DNA from: Candidatus Omnitrophota bacterium
GTDB lineage: Bacteria > Omnitrophota > Gorgyraeia > Zapsychrales > Zapsychraceae
Direction: 5' to 3'
DNA length: 44,522 nt
NCBI GenBank assembly: GCA_018812705.1
Contig: JAHJCZ010000056.1
Location: 1-44,522, forward strand
The notes under the pieces are model-generated. The model worked only from the letters and a program-made list of their open reading frames with translations. It was not told the origin of the DNA and made no database searches. Every line of letters begins with the position of its first letter. Within the stretch, counting starts at the first letter, position 1. Both the position numbers and the translations under genes were made by a program. Below are positions 15,001-17,134 of this stretch, one piece after another.

Positions 15001-16925
15001 ATGTTCCTTTAGCCCCTATAGCTTCAAGGGTGTTGCCGTCTGATGCTAAATTGGTAGACGCTCTTCGTATTCATGAATTTATTGCAGAGTATCCAGAATA
15101 TTTGCAGGCCTATTATGATGAAGATAATCCAGTTTATCCTACAGGGTGCAGGAGTTTTAGCTTTGCGATCGCTGAAAAGATGAGAGAGGTTGGTATCGAT
15201 GCATATATTGTTAGCAGCCAAAAAGATTACTGGTATTTATCGGTGCTGGCCGTTTTGCAGGATGGTTCTATAGAAGAATGTATTATAGATTTTACAGCGG
15301 ATCAATTTGTCAAAGAAAAAATCTCTCCAGTGTTTTTATCAAGAAGCGAGGTTAAAAAACAGTTTGCTTCACTATATGATCGTGTTTGGCATGATACTTC
15401 AAAAGTAGTGCCGATTGAAGAAGCTCTAATGGATGATTGGTTTCTAGAATATATTGCAATTATCGAATTAATTATTAAGTGGCAAAGAATAAAGGCACAG
15501 TCCCCTAAAAAGGACAGCTATTTGGCTTCGCTCTACCACGATAATGAGGGTTTGCAGAAAGATTTAGATACGGGAAAAATACGTTTTGTTGATGTCCGAT
15601 GGGAGATCAATGTTCCGGGGGATCTTTGTTTGGAAGGAAAATTCACATTTATATCGAATAGGTTGAAGAAATTTCTCGGGTGGAATAAGGCCTCCAAAGT
15701 TACTTTGGCTATACGGGATTTTTCAGGGGATAAAGTTATAATTGAAGATGCATTGATCATGCGTTGGCTGAGTGAAAAAAAGCTTGTTTTGGATTTTAAT
15801 AGACGTGTTGAACATCATCAAAATAATAAATTTGTGATAATTGAAGAACTAGTTCAGGGCACTAGTAGCGGTTCCGATAATAGCAATCCTGCAATGAAAA
15901 ATAAATTCAAAGAATTGCATCAATATTATAAAAGTATTGGAAAAGAAGAGTGGTTCGTCACTAAATATGTTCCGAGTAAAGAAGAGTGGTCCAGGGGTAT
16001 CTTTAGGCGCGAACCGCCTCAAGAATTTGTTGATGAGCATATTGAAATTTATGATGCAGAATCAGGGAACTGGAGAGAGCCTACCGAAAAAGAAAAAGAA
16101 GAACTGCTGATCTTAGCCTGCCGATGTGATCAATCCTATTATCAAACAAAGAAAAAATTATGGTGGCTGCTGATATTAAGAAACTGGTTCGCCTACCGTG
16201 AGGCGGTAAAGGTTCACACCGATCATAATAAAAATGTCTTTGATTATAAAAAGGGAGTTTATGGTATCGCAGGTAAATTACCAGAAAAAAGAATATATAA
16301 TGTGCTTATTTTATGCCGGGGCAATCAGGAGCGCTCTCCCATGGCGCATAAACTTGTTGAAATGAATATGCCTGCGGACCTAAAAGGAAGATTAATTATT
16401 GAATCTGCAGGAATAAACGGGCCAGTTGATGATTTTGGAATAGAAATGCATTTAAGAAGGCATCCGATACTTCGAAGACATTATTCTGTAAAAGTTACAG
16501 AACAGCAATTGAGAGAAGCAGATATTATTTTTGTCATGACTCTATCCCAAGTTAAGTCTTTACTGAACATGGATCCAAGCCTCAAAGAAAAGATATTCCT
16601 TCTTTTAGAAGGCAGAGATCTGGAGGTTAGTTATAAGGACGATTATCCTGAACATGGGCCAACTTATAAGGGTTTAGAGAAGACTATAAGAAGTGGCTTA
16701 GATGGTATTTTTTATCGTATTCGCACCCAAATAAAAGTGATCAACAGAACTGGAAATAGAAATCCTGCAATGAAAACAGAGTTCAAATCTTTGCATAAGT
16801 ATTATAAAAATGCTGGAAAAGAAGAGTGGTTCGTCACTAAATATGTGCCACGCAAAGAGGAGTGGTATTTAAGCGCGGCCCGCCTCAAGAGTTTGTTGAT
16901 GCGCATAATGAAGTGTATGATGTGA
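1..16925 (+). CDS. Giant multidomain protein, N-terminal part missing, C-terminus frameshifted
   Basis: The frame is open from the left edge. The codons before the TTG at 63 contain no stop, so 63 is not the real start and the gene begins outside the window. About 5640 codons are visible. Residue numbers here count from the TTG at 63. Many enzyme-like domains are joined by membrane segments; each is listed separately. Recognisable pieces include HExxH repeats, an HprK-like P-loop, GHKL ATPases, an M50 protease, a NagB-like domain, two Rossmann methyltransferases, a kinase-like fold, a nucleotidyltransferase and two CX5R phosphatases. Hydrophobic segments near residues 1100-1200, 2283-2350, 2765-2816, 3020-3040 and 4113-4137 suggest a membrane-bound product. 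The last 20 or so residues, after position 16866, are out of frame and meaningless; the true continuation is the frame 16862-18559. Very large ORFs are known from Omnitrophota. The overall function is unknown. Confidence 0.9.
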   Translation, partial: KFFDCRQSISDLTKKTITSILLYDFVEKIIKTYSDAGKTIKGYADMLSVLEEYLAMSGKVRAGPSIVAYYDPILDEIIYNLTPEEIQAALKEKYSEEEIQGLIKFITDHEELHKSSHPEGSYEIYANEEEAVLQMQLRKMTGNFSTDNDSLTDNKYCSYEEAQEFASILSELYFILDSARVSRRKALSILEHLKNGEPLKFAQEFPSDIRSWAIGWVKRIKLEFGQILPFLEVWNGPSYSELIFTPEQNAIIILGKSKSGKSSLAATAQHQGFEFGGEHDTKYIMLSIPGYLFAGTREQILKIRARAYCLDETDPNSRLVPIVNQVSAIGVVRNIVLLKHRPKLNQKIVVRIQEAADLSGIARLEVKMRLANPVKVIHLSHGRTAAAEYPELVRRMAISIAEDRDAKLIYSQNIRQYIKNRSSVLIKSQVEQLNKYADILEILEEYLITSGKLRGGPETVAFFSSTANEVIFNLSEQEMNEVLKEKFSPEEIRALIIFIIDHEDLHKKFYQEKTRFKSNEAEEEAVFDLQLNVKVLSSDVGTEETLALEAAENTSVEVIEDVETKNSAMDDSDYTENSWLEEELMRIEAIEEKWLEQIIVRIVDESLLWRIRYSEVRHIVAFFDVCEGNLKAISFLRDALLREEIFEEKMGKLWAALLKAKQAVILRTDMRKLINQKLLRNIEKKMQEADQKLVRLFNEEGIGQGLTKEKIDAMQSGWEWIYNIFVRVGKERYLIEKIVSKGEEFTRQLYRTWLKFRYYKEYADHVSGSKFIYAHYGKAFDTARKWFVPSAEDRRKINKALRELSEDCNYAFDIAYEEFMNKWSISVEMPWIKYAYMSPNNKVVPMPLKIRLAIPLTRIVAWLRGWQASSEVHEKYNHKVIEGRKIAVVAMSGSLTFANKDKNANKEISRVLLGIKEGSLYLIADDDKALHIRELVSKIMSRIELDVERNLHIKGLLGVLTKLKRKNDRLEIWKDKDIGIVLRELLKNSLRFVQERNEHNTGDVVVEVIARVENGEFILAIKDYGLGFRRINKRKIFLEGMSTKENGKLKIAQLGGLGLYYSRLFVEMFLGCKIHALDNQKDLKEEKLGATFEIVISMGEDNKEGILLDGESRTKRTVETVIATSVFIMLVTPGIVNASKDTNITTDILGVVFALPAIANIVIVYLVLKFAARYIGRMILNNRIMFPFLTTKNRAIFVMIVGGIVLLINMFVHMIEGVVTLVSVNVFNKVVYRPFRWILRFSKALKNKIEYRLANIKNTPKDPHRAKDPHNPPSEEQIRDDIDRLSRKNVLRKGKTFKRAVDEALVRVGKLDADISDALIKIRDTIEIRAGDLNHIWATYRDGILYIDRSLLKKPSLSKELLLTLIHEAGVIADPQRTDEQNEEFARQVLGIIQDDLSTREGILKGPGYFNLSKWIESNRKIVDEYLFRFDPKGRIKVDYSLPEGEEIYVRCALSGKFEEALDELIKNAIDGAILWLRDKRVGVTVAHISIRVRMIDIDDVPYFEFKVVYPGLVDDAKMPGDAGVSFNNAKIFLASHLRSKLLCTESLVENEPSVEFSFRVKRAGIGIETGIRTNSLINMINIARNSMRSEIDRIKRHAFDIRVAVDNYLSIAEYCKHRLYPVIYELLKNMVDAEIIYRESNKVCEKRDLFVEVNRWGADKVIVLFKSMGEIDEERIKAAAKHLGIYVPCEEQVIKGTFKFITTHLISDEPMSLKRLSDGEIDKLSLKTLLFETKGFTTKNEAMLSEHGMKRSDIPGGEGLGLQQSSMTIEMMGEEYELNYTTAKENGEPVVIFTLVIPLEKEQKVANRTDEQNEPFAHKEVANRQNVISIPTTLYYPGGGFDMQAILQEPNVKKAIIVDEMDDWSIILWRILQEFKYRHPEVVINEIFTPEMSVSTKSLIGSYIEHDKVKQEQSRGYLTLNIQTSQGKKQIHYYYGHSMFESGIWFKAGIDRDPLLVKVRQFPLFERGEWGKDYLDEMLGFIDNLPTYSMIENDYFIEGDLKHPELMAGLGFDLVTISEREFYVKTRQRDPNELLGHVSIDSFSEGSMLDNLNQLPVNRESGEEDRKGSLKVRGRFRLPQKFKGKLPESKQEEIRRRIENIIGFFGGIDKIISLKKEEREKLSFEWARYFGVGLIDVSGNKYSRQVLIALRTMVEAGSKPCVVIRSENLVRLLKNIFPWIDFNFAEIRKHEIFIVMNKGLMDEYGLDYFITTVHETIEILVSATGSRDELFFRDFGHQNYFVLEVEMDLASRIGIAERMLEIREAKDLSNMVPVSAFKYRAYLEAVRGFVNKTVISKKSDQGFVLPELLAVIAGMMSLGFLALKNIQWADILGWMTRIGATGSLPTNEYSIVIVVIAVLTAVLLIILTKYINSKKVLQFSSNQIRSENPELNIDKDIFMSKMSGMPPESIWNAPGWSPFEGKYLYRAITSEEWEAIQEKREYLIGKATLFERIMGDRITLYKQKQYNAGFLVRVRAGRLHFLQSDFHPTRAKAYLKHTLDKRSFEISSDGEEWLDIDSYLKRQAEREQVVANLVISAIKPLSEKIVNWDEVALIKGQLIKAVKASKGKAAFFIHPGGDFLGEIKRGKLEPIYERTDIYVSNLRKYFEGATGVVFVLGGCYELIKDVKTRAIIVEIPTKQNNEGAQPIPALETKSCDFKWSEWNPVVAFMQDIGVNKISSFGGELAVVTDDNHVIKSLHDHGCVGGGLEYLSKRFSINVFPQLCCGKGQNKHLLKSKSIDTDNYWIVNIDDGSNKDKPVIRLEAKKTKEKSGDTINAQVVDAGYAMGIIFAAAMIIASLLFVTLKPIIVFVVTKEILVIFAGGLIISVIIFAGFNKLFDPLQSIFSTGCYFRDIIEIWRSIFKVYQKIWEIISWPAYMIWKYYTFRIHESAHYIAARALKQPVNGVDYSEESKGVARTYVKLTGLENWKVIFITLAGPVTNLISGTVFLCLINFERLGALDWYMFPAYFGICMAALEYSTFVLNLMPTSNLPLGRGTKDGDLIIRSLQLLWKGKRTFYFHNDSKKRNELQAKRNNRRVTPDIRLLLLIVPIFGWMLGSIYRKLVKSDERKIRISNKENLSRDVSRAVAQRISELQKDPERIVRIVLATGNTMVGFLDSLSREEGIDWTRVYAYHLDEYKGLDTDNEYSFAYYLNHHLFSKVKGIPRENIRYVDGKNPDLRGYLRELDDNGGADIVMLGIGKNGHLGFNEPGTSFWSTMREIELTESTIKANKPDYPNIEEIPFAYTMGLRNIFRGKHLFFVASGEGKAQIVKKALEGRVTNKVPGSLIQMHPRVDIFLDYEAASQLKNKSLKQIDKVEQKPLAMGPKWNYAYYKNIGREQWFVTKHVSYAEERERGIFKRGPPFAFVNMHTEVLDVITGQRRPPTEAEQVKLLKLALDTDEAYYRTKRILWFLPILRDWFAYRSAAKVHAAYNMEVYRSHIGIYAIRENDIQADGGIIEDDDSSTTERASSAQVSFNSVKWAKIPEVRLSDEVMESGRTGLFMTDNHIAVGALKNGDIDDIRSQIDEKLAGLEREFKLLLRGKSWSAKFKVVYYKGLVCIVPTTWKITEDEFLAALSEVMTQDRYNSCYKEGKPLIFFPVKHIIDHDENNVLQNFMIASNLREKIIFVNVSFTIINESLADDKRMKHENAGPLFLRTLLESVFLSSRKNIRYSFRKEFRQIFKAMKEMNPDLWENLTRLKAILFEQDIISRETLNAVRGEDEIESENVPQVRGIRYSGTTCRLKSLKRVWAVRRSIGCELNDRSEVLEIGAGAGTLTRSLAEVSEQRGLSRARFVATDINEDAVNDARRNLAGYQNVEVRAAGDLDEPISREERFTHIIWNPPWFIDNKNTACLAKPNWYDPGFKDIQRFLTIMPGYLADGGSIFVIYPQENSEILRALAEQCKLTVEELDLYGSREHVEIIFRLKPEQSKLLSAGEEKPLEFPEAERGTIKNILEKAELYEVGRGWNRKVWSSKDLDFVVKIPRQNIFFVVLAKVFSLMFRFKEEYAPEFKNRLGGLAADYFEVHNVILNLGGKAVFVKRAVVQRKTVVVKNRINELLKQGNKEESLDILIKCMEIQRSLWRRGFNFIEFVHPLSNFGINKNGEVVLIDVGCLYERRPAIIVRLVFNEWLMHLLWHEVLIPLVLLFIAGPYLAVRYQQEAYKGMLRWDEMTSLWETEKVSGLNIKKVSRMFNMPDSEKVKALEKLCDATLEEAVNAPGRSGETRLYYIQDIDGGGKFQRASLQAVDVMFRKMRFTKGKRFLDVGSGDGRVVFLAAMHGLDATGVERDKRQKALIEKDESEGIDNNLFGKGTTHWLWEDVMDIDLSQYDVIFLHDGGLNKNKEKLEEKIIREGKGSVLFVVMGERWPYLNRLKPVRRVLNLWNRMYLRGFVVFAKDKTTLKAKRQSVLPLKSRDIAQETTVAEKRKSEPCGVTNYKAEPWVLVVLAAGMGSRMNSTERIPKPARKVGGKPLIRYFLDAAKTINIPTIAVLGFGAASVKEVLPEDTEYVVSDNRQRNSKGFMPIIRDFMASYSLLKDFHGNMMIVPADIVILNEEILKYLQKAHSPPQEKCAWCTVITAGDIDIFVINWKTFKLLNIFLHLANIVTAGTQLYKKISSDQSQVMSQDTRSHDNVKRNAFIGKKKVRVKKDKKKTLWYILYKKLLGWLSSRNVVRFVKDTNELLLLNVNTQRDIKYAEERLAQEHKKASKHLKANKPPAMQTRFRKKFEHYKEMGKEDWFVTRYVPLREEWARGVFKRGPPQEFVDEHTEVYDAEICKWRTPTAKETGELLILAKRCDQAYSYTKSSFWFLPIIRNFIAYRSAVTVHAEHNKKVFDSQEGIYGIAGTAPENRKYNVLILCRGNQERSPMAHKLVAMNIPEDLKGRLIIDSAGINGSVDDPGLERQLKRHPILRRHYSVEVKMQQLKEADIIFVMTGSQIKSLLKKDAGLQGKIFLLLDGRDLHVDPDEDNPDYGPSYVSLEKTIRSRLDVVFNRIRARIEVINVPLAPIASRVLPSDAKLVDALRIHEFIAEYPEYLQAYYDEDNPVYPTGCRSFSFAIAEKMREVGIDAYIVSSQKDYWYLSVLAVLQDGSIEECIIDFTADQFVKEKISPVFLSRSEVKKQFASLYDRVWHDTSKVVPIEEALMDDWFLEYIAIIELIIKWQRIKAQSPKKDSYLASLYHDNEGLQKDLDTGKIRFVDVRWEINVPGDLCLEGKFTFISNRLKKFLGWNKASKVTLAIRDFSGDKVIIEDALIMRWLSEKKLVLDFNRRVEHHQNNKFVIIEELVQGTSSGSDNSNPAMKNKFKELHQYYKSIGKEEWFVTKYVPSKEEWSRGIFRREPPQEFVDEHIEIYDAESGNWREPTEKEKEELLILACRCDQSYYQTKKKLWWLLILRNWFAYREAVKVHTDHNKNVFDYKKGVYGIAGKLPEKRIYNVLILCRGNQERSPMAHKLVEMNMPADLKGRLIIESAGINGPVDDFGIEMHLRRHPILRRHYSVKVTEQQLREADIIFVMTLSQVKSLLNMDPSLKEKIFLLLEGRDLEVSYKDDYPEHGPTYKGLEKTIRSGLDGIFYRIRTQIKVINRTGNRNPAMKTEFKSLHKYYKNAGKEEWFVTKYVPRKEEWYLSAARLKSLLMRIMKCMM
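114..416 (+). other. Domain: HExxH repeat domain, copy 1
   Basis: Residues about 18-118 of the giant protein. A helical segment (LEEYL.. SGK.R.GP) leads to HEELH at residues 89-93, followed by an acidic EEEA stretch near 108-111. The layout matches a small zincin-like metal site: two histidines and a glutamate in HExxH plus a downstream acid. The same domain recurs at residues 409-511. Peptidase activity is inferred only from the motif. Confidence 0.5.
735..1050 (+). other. Domain: P-loop, HPr kinase C-terminal-like
   Basis: Residues about 225-330. The Walker A is G235-KSKS-G240-K241-S242, preceded by a hydrophobic strand (IIIL) and followed by a Gly/His-rich turn. This arrangement resembles the HprK/P serine kinase-phosphorylase C-terminal domain, which has the P-loop in a single beta-alpha unit. 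The HprK signature region further downstream is not clearly recognisable, so nucleotide binding is likely but kinase activity toward HPr is not supported. Confidence 0.45.
1287..1596 (+). other. Domain: HExxH repeat domain, copy 2
   Basis: This is a diverged second copy of the domain at 114-416. LEILEEYL..SGKLRGGP aligns with LSVLEEYL..SGKVRAGP, and HEDLH (residues 482-486) aligns with HEELH, again followed by an acidic EEEA segment. The two motifs are 393 residues apart, with the P-loop domain between them. Conservation of both histidines and the glutamate in both copies, while surrounding residues differ, suggests the metal site is under selection. Confidence 0.5.
2928..3290 (+). other. Domain: GHKL (HATPase_c) copy 1
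   Basis: The N box RELLKNSLRF has Asn968, the G1 box is DYGLGF (Asp1003), and the G2 box GGLGLYYSR starts at residue 1035. All ATP-binding boxes of a histidine-kinase-type ATPase are present. No HisKA dimerisation helix with a phospho-accepting His is visible immediately before it; the preceding ~500 residues are mostly charged helices. Membrane segments follow it. Confidence 0.7.
3360..3680 (+). other. Three predicted transmembrane segments in the giant protein
   Basis: Three hydrophobic stretches lie at about residues 1100-1118, 1135-1157 and 1175-1200 (for example FVMIVGGIVLLINMFV). They separate the first GHKL domain from the following HEAGV and GHKL domains, so the protein is probably anchored in a membrane here. 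Confidence 0.6.
3780..4200 (+). other. Domain: HEAGV-containing domain
   Basis: Residues about 1240-1380. A helical region precedes LIHEAGVIAD (His1347, Glu1348), followed by RTDEQNEEFARQVL. His-Glu plus a downstream acidic segment could form a metal site, but the second His of HExxH is absent (HEAGV), so it is at best a degenerate zincin. The RTDEQNE segment recurs after the third GHKL domain (around 5430-5455). Confidence 0.3.
4260..4690 (+). other. Domain: GHKL-like copy 2, degenerate
   Basis: The N box DELIKNAIDGA (Asn1448) is clear. The expected G1 box DxGxG is not: the corresponding stretch is YPGLVDDAKMPGDAG. The G2 box is also weak. ATP binding is doubtful. It sits between the HEAGV domain and GHKL copy 3. 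Confidence 0.5.
4845..5400 (+). other. Domain: GHKL-like copy 3
   Basis: The N box YELLKNMVDA has Asn1610 and the G2 box GGEGLGLQQS is at 1737-1746, but the G1 box is replaced by KSMGEID. The C-terminal strand order (EPVVIFTLVIPL) is typical of HATPase_c ends. It is related to copies 1 and 2, making three consecutive GHKL-type folds in one polypeptide. Confidence 0.55.
5460..6890 (+). other. Unassigned region of the giant protein with an HETIE motif
   Basis: Residues about 1800-2276. I recognise no family. It contains a soluble alpha/beta-looking part (YYPGGGFDMQ, KKAIIVDEMDDW). A helical domain follows, with FITTVHETIEILVSA (His2195, Glu2196) and FGHQNYFVLEVEMDLA downstream, which could be another degenerate metal site. 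It ends just before the prepilin-like hydrophobic segment. Confidence 0.3.
6909..6977 (+). other. Prepilin-like hydrophobic segment inside the giant protein
   Basis: After KKSDQ comes GFVLPELLAVIAGMMSLG, starting at Gly2283. It reproduces the type IV prepilin cleavage pattern: basic stretch, Gly, Phe, hydrophobic, Glu at +5, long hydrophobic helix. Pro at +4 is unusual. In real prepilins this sits near the N-terminus; here it is internal, so it may mark an ancient fusion or be coincidental. Confidence 0.4.
7140..8340 (+). other. Unassigned soluble region of the giant protein
   Basis: Residues about 2360-2760, between two membrane segments. It contains YLYRAITSEEWEAI (about 2405) and FLQSDFHPTRAKAYL. 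A later part has FIHPGGDFLGE, VVFVLGGCYELI and a Cys/Gly-rich DHGCVGGGLEYL. The second half has the strand-Gly pattern of an alpha/beta hydrolase or isochorismatase-like fold, but I cannot name a family. Confidence 0.3.
8355..9060 (+). other. Domain: M50 (site-2) membrane metalloprotease
   Basis: Hydrophobic segments at residues 2765-2816 precede HESAH (2868-2872), a canonical HExxH set in a membrane-entry context. Then come LAGPVTNLISG and NLMPTSNLPLGRGTKDGD (2964-2981), which match the family's third-ligand region NxxP...DG. All three zinc ligands are therefore present. Family members cut transmembrane helices; the substrate is unknown and could include this protein itself. Confidence 0.7.
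9231..9920 (+). other. Domain: glucosamine-6-phosphate deaminase (NagB)-like, one catalytic residue changed
   Basis: Residues about 3057-3286 cover a whole NagB-type fold: LATGNTMVGF phosphate loop, YHLDEYKGL (Asp3116, the enolising base), GIGKNGHLGFNEPG, and NKVPGSLIQMH. His3184 and Glu3189 of the ring-opening relay are kept. The aspartate of the family's DGH is Asn3182. That change would be expected to weaken or alter catalysis, so this could be a sugar-phosphate sensor rather than a working deaminase. Confidence 0.75.
9975..10340 (+). repeat. Module copy 1 of four (about 125 residues)
   Basis: It begins WNYAYYKNIG, has REQWFVTKHV, IFKRGPP, FLPILRDWFAYRSA and KVHAAYN, and ends GIYAI. It is the most diverged copy. 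The other copies start at 14151, 15894 and 16770. I do not recognise the family. It follows the NagB-like domain. Confidence 0.85.
10345..11200 (+). other. Unassigned region of the giant protein
   Basis: Residues about 3428-3713. An acidic/Ser linker is followed by an alpha/beta part (VVYYKGLVCIVPTTW, KPLIFFPVKHIIDHDENN, KIIFVNVSF) and then charged helices. No family is recognised. Position suggests it is the 'payload' between module copy 1 and the first methyltransferase. Confidence 0.3.
11262..11775 (+). other. Domain: SAM methyltransferase 1 (NPPW type)
   Basis: Motif I VLEIGAGAGTLTRSL starts at residue 3746, motif II is VATDINEDAVNDA, and motif IV is NPPW at 3821-3824. The NPP(Y/F/W) motif is typical of methyltransferases acting on planar nitrogen (HemK/PrmC, RsmC, N6-adenine enzymes). 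Motifs are intact, so activity is plausible. The target is unknown. Confidence 0.75.
11850..12480 (+). other. Domain: protein kinase / aminoglycoside phosphotransferase-like fold
   Basis: YEVGRGWNRKVW resembles a glycine-poor loop. VVKIPRQ provides a candidate ATP-anchoring Lys3962, and NFGINKNGEVVLIDVG gives an Asn and a metal-binding Asp4090 (DVG in place of DFG). The usual HxD catalytic loop is replaced by HPLSNFG, so the catalytic aspartate is not evident. A hydrophobic segment follows (VLLFIAGPYLAV). RIO, APH or UbiB-like relatives are possible. Confidence 0.55.
12690..13190 (+). other. Domain: SAM methyltransferase 2
   Basis: Motif I is RFLDVGSGDGRVVFLAA (Asp4243), followed by TGVERDKRQ and YDVIFLHDGG. 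The pattern resembles class I methyltransferases with an acidic loop after strand 4, and SAM binding looks intact. The domain is unrelated in detail to methyltransferase 1, which has an NPPW. Confidence 0.65.
13318..14100 (+). other. Domain: nucleotidyltransferase (GlmU/MobA-like), partly degraded
   Basis: LAAGMGSRM (4425-4433) followed by KPARKVGGKPLI is the NTP-binding signature of sugar nucleotidyltransferases. MMIVPADIVIL supplies the metal-site Asp. The central part is poorly conserved and contains a Lys/Arg-rich insert. The end LNVNTQRDIKYAEERL matches the family's usual 'NTPEDL..AE' C-terminus. No left-handed beta-helix follows. Confidence 0.65.
14151..14531 (+). repeat. Module copy 2 of four
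   Basis: It starts MQTRFRKKFEHYKEMGKEDW and ends GIYGIAG. Shared landmarks are WFVTRYVP, EEWARGVFKRGPPQEFVDE, CDQAY, FWFLPIIRNFIAYR, VHAEHNKKVF. This intact copy shows the ten bases that copy 4 has lost. It leads directly into phosphatase domain 1. Confidence 0.9.
14550..14996 (+). other. Domain: low-molecular-weight protein phosphatase 1
   Basis: VLILCRGNQERSPMA carries the CX5R(S) phosphate loop (Cys4837, Arg4843). IIDSAGI and ADIIFVMT follow in the family order. The DP-loop equivalent is DNPDYGPSY, which keeps an Asp that could be the general acid. Length and order match LMW-PTP/arsenate reductase family members. Confidence 0.8.
15010..15890 (+). other. Transglutaminase-like remnant and unassigned linker between phosphatase domains
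   Basis: TGCRSFSFAIAEKMREVGI (Cys5029) and CIIDFTADQF (Asp5076) resemble the Cys and Asp positions of transglutaminase-like cysteine hydrolases. The His between them is missing: DYWYLSVLAV stands where GHHW-type residues would be expected. The rest (about 5100-5275) is an unrecognised soluble region ending in a Ser/Gly linker before module copy 3. Confidence 0.35.
15894..16274 (+). repeat. Module copy 3 of four
   Basis: It starts MKNKFKELHQYYKSIGKEEW and ends GVYGIAG, and is closely similar to copies 2 and 4. A 33-nt stretch (15938-15970) is identical to 16814-16846 in copy 4, indicating recent duplication or gene conversion. It leads directly into phosphatase domain 2. Confidence 0.9.
16290..16745 (+). 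other. Domain: low-molecular-weight protein phosphatase 2
   Basis: This is a duplicate of phosphatase domain 1 with the same ILCRGNQERSPMA loop (Cys5418). A 33-nt tract (16457-16489) is identical to 14714-14746. The acid-loop equivalent reads DYPEHGPTY, with Glu where copy 1 has Asp, so kinetics or function may differ. The domain is otherwise complete. Confidence 0.8.
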
Positions 16926-17134
16926 AATTAGGCGAATGGAGAAAGATCTCTGAAGAAGAAAAAGAAAAATTACTAAGAATTGCACGACAATGTGATCAAG
17001 CTTATCTGCGTATAAAAGATAAGTTTTGGTTCCTGCCTATTATTAGAAATTTCATTGCTTATCGAGCGGCGGTTAAAGTTCATGCTGAGCATAATAGAAA
17101 AGTCTTTATGTCAGGGCTCGGTATTTATGCAATT
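16770..17134 (+). repeat. Module copy 4 of four, frameshifted by a 10-nt deletion
   Basis: It starts MKTEFKSLHKYYKNAGKEEW in the first frame and continues VFKRGPPQEFVDA from 16862 in another frame, ending GIYAI. Aligned with copy 2, the bases coding for the W-ARG-V junction are ten short. This copy precedes the LOG-like domains. Confidence 0.85.

Noticed and set aside
16862-16925. GTG at 16862 as the start of an independent gene
   Set aside because: The frame begins in the middle of module copy 4, and the purine-rich stretch abuts the codon with no spacing. A frameshifted continuation explains it better.
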